5,259 nt of DNA from positions 1-5,259 of the forward strand of contig DYRC01000185.1 of assembly GCA_020718925.1 (NCBI GenBank), in the 5' to 3' direction. Each line of letters begins with the position of its first letter. Positions within the stretch are counted from its first letter, which is position 1. Made by a program: the position numbers and the translations under genes. Positions 1-5,259 of this stretch are shown one piece after another. A model generated the notes under the pieces. The model saw only the letters and a program-made list of their open reading frames with translations, was not told the DNA's origin and made no database searches. This DNA is from Desulfonema limicola (GTDB lineage: Bacteria > Desulfobacterota > Desulfobacteria > Desulfobacterales > DYRC01).

Positions 1-1
1 C

Positions 2-37
2 CCTTATCTTGCAAACACAGGATAAGGACTTTCTTTT
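2..37 (+). terminator. possible terminator of an upstream gene
   Basis: CCTTATC at 2-8 is complementary to GATAAGG at 21-27. The stem can be extended by a T-G wobble (9/20) and a T-A pair (10/19), leaving an 8-base loop. It is followed by a T-rich stretch (ACTTTCTTTTT). This is the layout of an intrinsic terminator ending a + strand gene that lies left of the window. The stem has few GC pairs and no upstream gene is visible, so the call is tentative. Confidence 0.4.
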
Positions 38-131
38 TCCGCTTCTGTGTTCAGATTTCATAAATCCTGATTTTCTCTGCCTTCAACCGCCTCATCATCT
101 TTTCAAAATGAGAACCCTTTTCAGTTATCTC

Positions 132-160
132 TTGACATATATTTACGGATTTTATACATT
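132..160 (+). promoter_or_regulatory. sigma70-type promoter of rpsT
   Basis: A perfect -35 hexamer TTGACA lies at 132-137. The -10 element is either TACATT at 155-160 (17-base spacer) or TATACA at 153-158 (15-base spacer). The region between and downstream is AT rich. Transcription would begin near 166-168, giving a leader of about 50 bases before the rpsT start. The perfect -35 and correct placement ahead of a ribosomal protein gene support the call; the exact -10 is uncertain. Confidence 0.7.
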
Positions 161-174
161 ATGACAAAATTATA

Positions 175-191
175 TTCAAGTCTGACTTGAA
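175..191 (+). promoter_or_regulatory. inverted repeat in the rpsT leader
   Basis: TTCAAGT (175-181) and ACTTGAA (185-191) form a perfect 7-bp inverted repeat around a 3-base spacer, CTG. It lies just after the predicted transcription start and ends 11 bases before the Shine-Dalgarno site. It could be a small hairpin at the 5' end of the mRNA, where it might stabilise the message or take part in S20 autoregulation, or a protein-binding dyad in the DNA. The symmetry is seen directly; the role is inference. Confidence 0.4.
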
Positions 192-202
192 ATTTATGGG
201 TG

Positions 203-209
203 AAAGGAG
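203..209 (+). promoter_or_regulatory. Shine-Dalgarno site deciding the TTG start of rpsT
   Basis: AAAGGAG is a strong match to the anti-Shine-Dalgarno sequence and is separated by 9 bases from the TTG at 219. There is no ATG at that place in the reading frame, and the translation from this TTG (then ANHKSALKRA) matches the well-known N-terminus of S20. The site therefore fixes an unusual start codon. Confidence 0.8.
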
Positions 210-218
210 TTTGCAGGA

Positions 219-488
219 TTGGCAAATCATAAATCCGCATTGAAGCGAGCGCGTCAGAGTTTGAAAAGACGTGAGCGCAATAAGACAGTGAGAACAAGAG
301 TTAAAAGCGTGGTCAAGGAAGTTCAGGCTGCGGCAACCGGGAAGGCGGCTGATGTAAACACCAGAGAAACGCTTATTGCCGCCCAATCTGTTATTGATAA
401 GGCTGTAAAAAAAGGCGTTCTTCACAAAAGAACCGCCGCCCGCAAGATATCCCGCCTTTCCAAACTGATTAACCGCATGGCAGTCTAG
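219..488 (+). CDS. rpsT: 30S ribosomal protein S20
   Basis: S20 is a primary 16S rRNA-binding protein that joins the 30S subunit early in assembly. The 89-residue product (E. coli S20 has 87) begins ANHKSALKRARQSLKRRERN, the typical S20 N-terminus, and is very basic throughout, as expected for this three-helix rRNA-binding protein. The C-terminal part contains KGVLHKRTAARKISRLSKL, matching the conserved KNKAARHKSRL-type segment of the family. The start codon is TTG with a strong ribosome-binding site. E. coli rpsT is also known to start with UUG, a feature tied to its translational autoregulation, so similar control is plausible here but not shown. The gene has its own promoter (132-160) and is followed by a strong hairpin (494-527), so it is probably mainly monocistronic. 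Nothing is broken or missing, and identification is secure. Confidence 0.97.
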   Translation: MANHKSALKRARQSLKRRERNKTVRTRVKSVVKEVQAAATGKAADVNTRETLIAAQSVIDKAVKKGVLHKRTAARKISRLSKLINRMAV

Positions 489-493
489 CATGA

Positions 494-530
494 AAACCTC
501 CGGGATTTTAAAAAATCTCGGAGGTTTCGG
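494..530 (+). terminator. hairpin after rpsT, likely terminator
   Basis: AAACCTCCGGGATTTT (494-509) pairs with AAAATCTCGGAGGTTT (512-527) over 16 positions, with a single G-U pair and a 2-base gap at the tip (effectively a larger loop, because the inner pairs are A-T). It begins 5 bases after the rpsT stop. On the + strand the stem is followed by only TTT (inside the stem) and then CGGCG, so the U tract is poor; read on the - strand the stem is followed by TTTTCATG. It may terminate rpsT inefficiently, protect the 3' end, or let some transcription continue into the next gene. Confidence 0.7.
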
Positions 531-551
531 CGTCATTACAAAAAAAAACAG

Positions 552-2174
552 GTGATACATTCTTTGCTGCTTTATAATAAACAGATGATGGCGTCGTTAA
601 GCCGCGGCGAACTGGAAGCAAAGCTGTTGTCCTTTGCCAATGGTCCGCTGGGAAATACATTCAGAGAACGCGCTGTGTCGGAGATTCTGAACGCGGTTCA
701 GCCCGCAGACGTTATCCCGGATATTTATGGCGAATATTGGCAGATAGTGCATGATGGCATTCGCTTTCTGCTGCTGCATCTTTCTCTGCCCCGACTCATT
801 TCTTTATCCGCGGATCAGCTTCAACTGCCTGATACTGTGTCCGCTCAGGAGCGGCTGATTCTGCTTGCCAAAAAAATTCCTACGCTTCACAAACTGGGAC
901 AGATCATCGCCCGGAATCAGCACATAGACAAGTCTTTTAAAATATGGCTGATTACGCTTGAAAACGGCTGTTGCGGAACAGACATAAATATCATCCGGCA
1001 GATCATCGAAGCGGAATTAGGCGAAGATATCCGAAAATTTTCCATAGAGATCGAGCCGGAAATTTTATCCGAAGCCAGTGTGGGGACAGTGGCGGCATTC
1101 CGATGGACAGACCCGGATAGCGGAAAAATCTCACGCGGCGCGTTCAAGGTGATCAGACCGGGTATCCGCGAATATTTAACCGAAGAGCTTGAGCTGCTAT
1201 CTCAACTTGCAATTTTTTTTGAGGCACGGCGGAATCAGTATCCGCTCAAAGACTTCAGATTCAAAGAAACATTCAAAGATATTCAGGACGCGCTGAAAGA
1301 AGAGATCAATCTGCCCGGAGAACAGGCGCATCTGAAAGCTGCGTCTGATCTGTACTTGGGAAAGCATTCTCCTGAAATTCCCCATCTGCTCCCGTTTTCT
1401 ACCCGAAATGTTACGGCAATGCGGTATGCAGAAGGCGTGAAGGTAACAGACGCGCCCATGAGCTACGGGGGAAGAAAAAAATGCGCCTCGGAATTATTCA
1501 GGGCTGTTCTGTGGAATCCGTTGTTTTCTTATGAAGACAAGACGATGTTTCACGGAGACCCTCATGCGGGAAATATTCATGCCGTAGAAACAGCAGACCG
1601 CATAAAAATCACGCTCTTAGATTGGAGTCTGGTGGGGTTTCTGTCCAAATCCGAGCGGATGAATATCCTGAAGCTGATGCTCGGCGTCATTGCTTATGAG
1701 CAGGATACGATCTGCGAATCGCTCGGAAATCTGTCTGAAAACCGCAAAAAATCTTCTTTTTTTCAGATCGTCCGCAACATTGTGAAAAACCGGAAATATG
1801 CAGGATGCGGCTTTGTTGAAAAAGCGTTTTATGTGATTGATCAGATGATCATCGGCGGCATCCGGTTTTCGGCGAATCTGGTGTTTTTCAGAAAAGCAAT
1901 GTTCACATTAGACGGCGTTTTAAAAGAGATTGATCCGGAATTTGATGCGGATAGCTGCATTTTTGCTCTGCTCAAAGACGTGGTGATGGAAGAACTGCCC
2001 AGACGATGCGCGTATCTGTTCTTTCCCCGCGCTGATTCGCCGAATCATTATAAAAGCCTGATGTCCAATACCGATATTCAGATATTGCTGATGCGGCTAT
2101 GGACGAATCTTTTGAGAAATATTTATTTGCCATGTCAAAGGTATGATACTTATGCAGAATTGGCAGGGATTTGA
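552..2174 (+). CDS. ABC1/UbiB/AarF-family atypical kinase-like protein
   Basis: The family comprises atypical protein-kinase-fold ATPases/kinases (UbiB, COQ8/ADCK, AarF), the best known supporting quinone biosynthesis. Motifs in order in the 540 residues: KLGQ (114-117), the family's KxGQ; the loop LSEASVGTV (172-180) in place of the usual A-rich AAASxGQV; GAFKVIRPGI (196-205) with the ATP-site lysine K199; EEIN (250-253) where ExD is usual; MRYAEGV (290-296), the hinge; FHGDPHAGNIH (333-343) with likely catalytic D336 and N341; and LLDWSLVG (355-362), a DFG variant keeping D357. The two C-terminal membrane helices of UbiB are not evident. The start is uncertain: GTG 552 is the first possible start after an in-frame stop at 486-488, while ATG 585 or 588 would shorten it by 11-12 residues; none has a convincing ribosome-binding site. 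The 3' end overlaps the PEPC-like gene, implying coupled expression. Family membership is confident. The substrate is unknown, and the label UbiB (quinone synthesis) is not justified by context. Confidence 0.85.
   Translation: MIHSLLLYNKQMMASLSRGELEAKLLSFANGPLGNTFRERAVSEILNAVQPADVIPDIYGEYWQIVHDGIRFLLLHLSLPRLISLSADQLQLPDTVSAQERLILLAKKIPTLHKLGQIIARNQHIDKSFKIWLITLENGCCGTDINIIRQIIEAELGEDIRKFSIEIEPEILSEASVGTVAAFRWTDPDSGKISRGAFKVIRPGIREYLTEELELLSQLAIFFEARRNQYPLKDFRFKETFKDIQDALKEEINLPGEQAHLKAASDLYLGKHSPEIPHLLPFSTRNVTAMRYAEGVKVTDAPMSYGGRKKCASELFRAVLWNPLFSYEDKTMFHGDPHAGNIHAVETADRIKITLLDWSLVGFLSKSERMNILKLMLGVIAYEQDTICESLGNLSENRKKSSFFQIVRNIVKNRKYAGCGFVEKAFYVIDQMIIGGIRFSANLVFFRKAMFTLDGVLKEIDPEFDADSCIFALLKDVVMEELPRRCAYLFFPRADSPNHYKSLMSNTDIQILLMRLWTNLLRNIYLPCQRYDTYAELAGI
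573..578 (+). promoter_or_regulatory. perfect TATAAT, candidate -10 for the kinase-like gene
   Basis: TATAAT matches the -10 consensus exactly and lies 6 bases before ATG 585 and 9 before ATG 588. The best -35 is GTGATA (552-557), matching 4 of 6 positions with a short 15-base spacer. If used, transcription would start at about 585 and give a leaderless or nearly leaderless mRNA, which would explain the lack of a Shine-Dalgarno site. The hexamer is seen; its use is inference, and it could be a chance TAT-AAT codon pair. Confidence 0.3.
2137..2141 (+). promoter_or_regulatory. ribosome-binding site inside the kinase-like gene, favouring PEPC start at 2152
   Basis: AAAGG ends 1 base before ATG 2143, too close to serve it, but 10 bases before ATG 2152, a usable distance. 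It lies within the last codons of the upstream gene, so ribosomes finishing the kinase-like protein at 2174 would be close to the restart site. It argues that the PEPC-like protein begins MQNWQGFD (895 residues) rather than MILMQNW. Confidence 0.5.
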
Positions 2175-4839
2175 TATTACAGCAGCAGACAACAGTATTC
2201 CCGCCCAGTTAGGAGAACAGATTCATCTGCTGGGAATGCTGCTGGGTCATGCGCTGCGAAAGCAAGCCGGAGAATATATATTTTCTTTGGCAGACGACTT
2301 GATTCTTAAATGCGGAGAAGCCGGGGATTCCGAAGCTAAATGGCGGGAAATTCAGGCTGATATTCACAATATGAGTCTTGATGAAATCATACATCTTGTC
2401 AGGACATATACGATCTTTTTTCATCTGATAAATGAAGCAGAACGTCAGGAAATTATCCGCTCAGATCGGGAAAACTCGCGAAATCGAAGCAGTGAAACGC
2501 CTGTCAGAGAATCGCTTGAAGATGCTTTCTGCGATCTGAAAAAAAGAGGCATGACGTTTGAGCAGATGATTACTTTGTTCGGTCATCTGGATATCCGTCC
2601 CACGCTGAGTTCTCATCCCACCGAAGCCCGGCGCGGAAGCATTTTATATAAACAGAAAAGCATCTCAGCCCTGCTTTCCCAGCTTCGCTTTCATAACGAA
2701 CTGTCTTTATCCGAACAGGAGGAAATTCATACCCATATTTATCGGCAGATTGCCCTGATTATGGTTACAGACGAACGCCGCGCCGAACATCTGAGTGTGG
2801 ATGACGAAGTGCGGAACAGCCTGCATTTCTGCACCACCTCAATATGGGAAACAGTTCCGCGTATTTACGGCGATGTGCAGAATGTGTTTGAGACATATTT
2901 CAATGAACGATGCCAACTGCCGGTTTTTTTCCGATACCATTCGTGGATAGGCGGGGATCAGGCGGGCAATTCCGCTATCACGCCGGAGACTATCCGCACC
3001 GCATTGCAGACATACCGCATATCTGCATTGAAACGCTATCAGAAAGATTTGAATAAGTTATGGCAGGAATTCAGCATTTCTTCGCGCAGGCTGTGTGTTC
3101 CGAAAGAACTCTGCGCTTCGCTTGAAAAAGAAGCCATGTCGGTCTCATTAAGCGATAACATGCAGACCCGGCATCGCTATGAACCTTATCGGCTCAAACT
3201 CAGTTACATGATGCACCGGATCAATCTGATGATCGCAAATCCTGCAAACACCTCATATAGCTGTGATACGTTCTTATCGGATTTGCTGCTTCTGGAGCGC
3301 TGTATTGAAAACAGCGGGCTGAATGATGTGGCAGCCTGCGGGCTGTTGTCTGATCTGATGATTTGCGTCAGGGTATTCGGTTTTCATCTGGTATCTCTGG
3401 ATATTCGCCAGCATAGTGATGTCCATGAAAAATCTGTCCATGAATTATTCTCCATGTCGGGCGTGGCATCAAATTACGCTCAGATGCCCGAATATGAAAA
3501 AATTCTCCTGCTGGAGCGCGAACTGCTCAATCCCCGCCCCCTGATTTCCTGTTATACCACGCTGTCCGAAAGCACCGCCTCGGTGATAAAAACATTTCAG
3601 GTCATCCGGGAAGCCATGAACAAAGATCGCCGGGCTGCGGACGGTTATGTGATCAGCATGACCCGTTCTGTCAGCGATGTGTTGGAAGTATTGTTATTAG
3701 CCAAAGAAACCGGGCTGTGGCGACTCAGAAACGGCAAAGCAGAAAGCCTGATCAATATTATTCCGATGTTTGAAAGCATTGATGATGCTGAAAAAGCCGG
3801 AAAGATTATGGAAAGCCTGTTTATGAATCCGGTATATGCGTTGCATCTCACAGCGCAAAGAGATTTTCAGGAAATCATGCTGGGCTATCACGAGTGCGTG
3901 AAAGACGGCGGCTATCTGACCGCTCATCGGACATTGTACAACTTACAGGAAACAATGGCAAAAATCTGTAATGCTCATCATATCCGGTTCCGGTTGTTTC
4001 ACGGACATGGAAGCCCCGTAACCCGCGGAGGGGAAAAAGCAGGCGCCGCTGTTTTTGCTATGCCGGATGTCAGTTGCAACGGCAAGCTTAGGTTTACAGA
4101 ACCCGGAGAAGCCATATCTTTCCGCTATGGTCAGATGCCGATTGCCCGGCGCCACATCGAACATATTATCCACGCGGTCTTAAAAACCATGCCGGAAAGC
4201 AATCCCACGCCCACGCCTGCGCCTGAAACCATGCAACTGATGGAACAGATTTCAAAATACGCTATGCAAAGCTATCGGAAACTGATAAAAGATCCCGGAT
4301 TTTCAGAATGGCATCGCCGACTGTCCGAAGGACTGGGAAATATTCCATGGATATTTGCATGGATACAGACTAGGCATCATCTGCCCGGCTGGTATGGCAT
4401 AGGCGATAGTCTCAGCACGGTTATTGCTGAAAATGATCAGCACCTGTCCCGGCTTCAGGAAATGTATCGTAATTGTCATTTTTTCAAGCAGATCATTGAT
4501 AATGCTCAACAGGAAATGGCGCAATCCGGCTTGGGAATTGCCCGCTGCTATTCACACTCCGGAGATAAACGCTTTCACCAGCGGATTTCAGAAGAATTTG
4601 AAAAAGCAAAAAAAGCTGTTCTTACTATCACAAATCAGAAAGAGCTGCTTGAAAAAGATCCGAGACTGTCTGCATCTGTCCGGTTCCGCAAATCATGGAC
4701 AGACGCGCTTAACCTGTTTCAAATCGAACTTCTCAGGCGTTGGCACCAAGCTGCCGAAGACGAGGAAACCAGCCCCATCCGCCATGCGATTGTATTGACA
4801 ATGAACGGTATTGCGGCAGCTACGCAGAGTATGGGGTGA
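2143..4839 (+). CDS. ppc: divergent phosphoenolpyruvate carboxylase homologue
   Basis: Classical PEPC is a cytoplasmic tetramer that adds bicarbonate to phosphoenolpyruvate to make oxaloacetate and phosphate. At 898 residues counted from ATG 2143 (895 from the better-placed ATG 2152), the length fits the bacterial family (E. coli 883). Colinear landmarks: an N-terminal LLGMLLGHALRKQAGEYI helix (29-46); SSHPTEARRG (156-165) with H158, equivalent to catalytic H138 of E. coli; SWIGGDQAGN (267-276); LDIRQHS (419-425); YVISMTRSVSDVLEV (502-516); MFESIDD (542-548), metal glutamate kept; GYHECVKDGG (581-590) with K587 = K546; FHGHGSPVTRGG (619-630) with R628 = R587; IPWIFAW (734-740); and C-terminal NGIAAATQSMG. 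Odd points: E584 replaces metal ligand D543, H622 replaces R581, the segment carrying R699 is missing, G732 replaces R713, and the aspartate-site residues K773 and N881 are Q794 and S896. The reading frame is intact, so it is not an obvious pseudogene. Homology is certain; canonical activity is doubtful. It is coupled to the upstream kinase-like gene. Confidence 0.9.
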   Translation: MILMQNWQGFDITAADNSIPAQLGEQIHLLGMLLGHALRKQAGEYIFSLADDLILKCGEAGDSEAKWREIQADIHNMSLDEIIHLVRTYTIFFHLINEAERQEIIRSDRENSRNRSSETPVRESLEDAFCDLKKRGMTFEQMITLFGHLDIRPTLSSHPTEARRGSILYKQKSISALLSQLRFHNELSLSEQEEIHTHIYRQIALIMVTDERRAEHLSVDDEVRNSLHFCTTSIWETVPRIYGDVQNVFETYFNERCQLPVFFRYHSWIGGDQAGNSAITPETIRTALQTYRISALKRYQKDLNKLWQEFSISSRRLCVPKELCASLEKEAMSVSLSDNMQTRHRYEPYRLKLSYMMHRINLMIANPANTSYSCDTFLSDLLLLERCIENSGLNDVAACGLLSDLMICVRVFGFHLVSLDIRQHSDVHEKSVHELFSMSGVASNYAQMPEYEKILLLERELLNPRPLISCYTTLSESTASVIKTFQVIREAMNKDRRAADGYVISMTRSVSDVLEVLLLAKETGLWRLRNGKAESLINIIPMFESIDDAEKAGKIMESLFMNPVYALHLTAQRDFQEIMLGYHECVKDGGYLTAHRTLYNLQETMAKICNAHHIRFRLFHGHGSPVTRGGEKAGAAVFAMPDVSCNGKLRFTEPGEAISFRYGQMPIARRHIEHIIHAVLKTMPESNPTPTPAPETMQLMEQISKYAMQSYRKLIKDPGFSEWHRRLSEGLGNIPWIFAWIQTRHHLPGWYGIGDSLSTVIAENDQHLSRLQEMYRNCHFFKQIIDNAQQEMAQSGLGIARCYSHSGDKRFHQRISEEFEKAKKAVLTITNQKELLEKDPRLSASVRFRKSWTDALNLFQIELLRRWHQAAEDEETSPIRHAIVLTMNGIAAATQSMG

Positions 4840-4963
4840 GGAAAGTGGAAAGTGTTATGTGGAAAGTGTTATGTGTTAAGTGGAAAGTGTTAAGAAAAAA
4901 CACATAACACATAACACTTAACACATAGCACTTAACACATAACACCTGACACATAACACCTTA
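4838..4963. repeat. 18-unit heptamer array with central inversion, able to form a long hairpin
   Basis: The 126 bases divide exactly into 18 consecutive 7-mers. Units 1-8 (4838-4893) alternate GTGGAAA and GTGTTAT/GTGTTAA types, the first being degenerate GAGGAAA on the PEPC stop codon. Unit 9 (4894-4900) is GAAAAAA. Units 10-18 (4901-4963) are CACATAA, CACTTAA, CACATAG, CACCTGA or CACCTTA, the complementary sense. A 17-base perfect inverted repeat pairs 4866-4882 with 4929-4945, continued inward by 8 pairs (4887-4894 with 4917-4924) around an internal loop and a 22-base end loop. As RNA this could act as a terminator, attenuator or mRNA stabiliser between the PEPC-like gene and the next gene. 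It lacks the spacers of a CRISPR array and carries no gene. The heptamer periodicity recalls the short tandem repeats described in cyanobacterial genomes, but no relation is claimed. Confidence 0.9.
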
Positions 4964-4968
4964 CAAAA

Positions 4969-4975
4969 TAAGGAG
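4969..4975 (+). promoter_or_regulatory. Shine-Dalgarno site of the gene at 4982
   Basis: TAAGGAG is a near-perfect ribosome-binding site 6 bases before ATG 4982. It starts 5 bases after the last heptamer, so ribosome access may depend on how the repeat RNA folds. It is the main support for the reality of the partial gene that follows. Confidence 0.8.
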
Positions 4976-4981
4976 AAAATA

Positions 4982-5259
4982 ATGGCAAATGAAAAGTCGG
5001 AATTTATAACACAGATTGAAAACCGGTTCAGCGACATCGGCGGATTTACTTGGGAACAGGCAGAAGCATGGGCAGGATTCTGCCATTCGGTGGGCATGGT
5101 TCCTATGCCGTTTTTAAAGGTGCTTCTGAATAATATCTGTTCAATAAAGGTAGTCTCTGCCAAAGAATTTGAATCGAATAGCAATCCCGCCTGCCCTGAA
5201 CTGCGTATTCTGTTCAAAGGCAGCCGGACAAAATTCAAAGCCGCCGAACCCAAAACCTC
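4982..5259 (+). CDS. unrecognised protein, N-terminal 92 residues (partial)
   Basis: An open frame from ATG 4982 runs without a stop to the end of the window, preceded by TAAGGAG at ideal distance, so it is very likely a real gene cut by the window edge. The visible protein begins MANEKSEFITQIENRFSDIG and is soluble-looking, with no signal peptide or membrane segment. It has a probable helix rich in aromatic residues (FTWEQAEAWAGFCH, 22-35), a hydrophobic stretch around PFLKVLLNNIC (43-53), three cysteines (34, 53, 71) with no evident metal-binding spacing, and a basic, lysine-rich end (79-91). I do not recognise a family and assign no function. It lies 142 bases beyond the PEPC-like stop, separated by the heptamer array; cotranscription with the kinase-like and PEPC-like genes is possible but unproven. 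Confidence 0.8.
   Translation, partial: MANEKSEFITQIENRFSDIGGFTWEQAEAWAGFCHSVGMVPMPFLKVLLNNICSIKVVSAKEFESNSNPACPELRILFKGSRTKFKAAEPKT

Noticed and set aside
108..164. Short leader peptide (18 codons, ATG at 108)
   Set aside because: It lies across and upstream of the rpsT promoter, has no ribosome-binding site, and would not be on the rpsT mRNA.
159..560. Open frame of 133 codons on the - strand across rpsT
   Set aside because: It is antisense to a secure ribosomal protein gene, has no family resemblance, and its length follows from the codon bias of rpsT and the symmetric hairpin behind it.
1213..1220. Run of eight T residues in the kinase-like gene as a programmed slippage site
   Set aside because: The frame is intact across it and all downstream family motifs are in the same frame, so there is no sign that slippage is needed.
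552..2174. Naming the kinase-like gene ubiB
   Set aside because: No quinone biosynthesis gene is nearby, the C-terminal membrane helices are not evident and signature motifs differ; only family membership is supported.
4424..4798. Open frame of 124 codons in another + frame inside the PEPC-like gene
   Set aside because: The PEPC frame continues through this stretch with conserved landmarks up to its normal C-terminus. The alternative frame shows no domain, so it is neither a frameshift nor a nested gene I can support.
4838..4963. CRISPR-like array
   Set aside because: Units are 7 bases long, directly tandem without spacers, and invert midway; there are no cas genes.
4918..5253. Open frame of 111 codons on the - strand over the repeats and the last gene
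   Set aside because: Its start lies inside the opposing gene, which has a much better ribosome-binding site, and its C-terminal part is a translation of the heptamer repeats.

Overview
The window reads as ordinary chromosomal DNA of a Gram-negative-type bacterium. A sulfate-reducer-like (Desulfobacterota) origin would fit the moderate base composition, the rpsT signals and the heptamer repeats, but this is a weak inference and nothing here fixes the taxon. All genes are on the + strand. No tRNA, rRNA, CRISPR array, transposase or phage gene was seen.

Layout. Positions 1-218 hold a possible terminator for an upstream gene (2-37), about 90 bases with nothing recognisable, a strong sigma70-type promoter (132-160), a small inverted repeat in the leader and a Shine-Dalgarno site. 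Next comes rpsT (219-488), encoding ribosomal protein S20 from a TTG start, followed by a 16-bp hairpin (494-527). Positions 552-2174 encode an ABC1/UbiB/AarF-type atypical kinase. Its stop overlaps the start of a phosphoenolpyruvate carboxylase (PEPC) homologue (2143-4839), so the two are probably translated from one message. Immediately after, starting on the PEPC stop codon, lies a 126-bp array of 18 in-phase heptamers that changes strand sense in the middle and can fold into a long hairpin (4838-4963). A new gene with a good Shine-Dalgarno site begins at 4982 and runs off the window; its product is not recognised.

What stands out. The PEPC homologue is full length and keeps the overall fold signatures (HPTEARR, DIRQ, FESIDD, the lysine of the GYxxxxKD motif, RGG). 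It departs from the family at several positions regarded as catalytic or allosteric: GGDRDGN reads GGDQAGN, the FHGRGG loop reads FHGHGS, the SRPAKR segment is missing, the arginine before AIPW is a glycine, and the C-terminal asparagine is a serine. The kinase-like partner is also atypical: ExD reads ExN and DFG reads DWS. The overlap of two atypical members of otherwise conserved enzyme families suggests a dedicated two-gene module, perhaps with a changed reaction or a kinase/ATPase acting on, or working with, the PEPC-like protein. That function is inference. All residue comparisons were made by eye against remembered E. coli PEPC and ABC1 family motifs.
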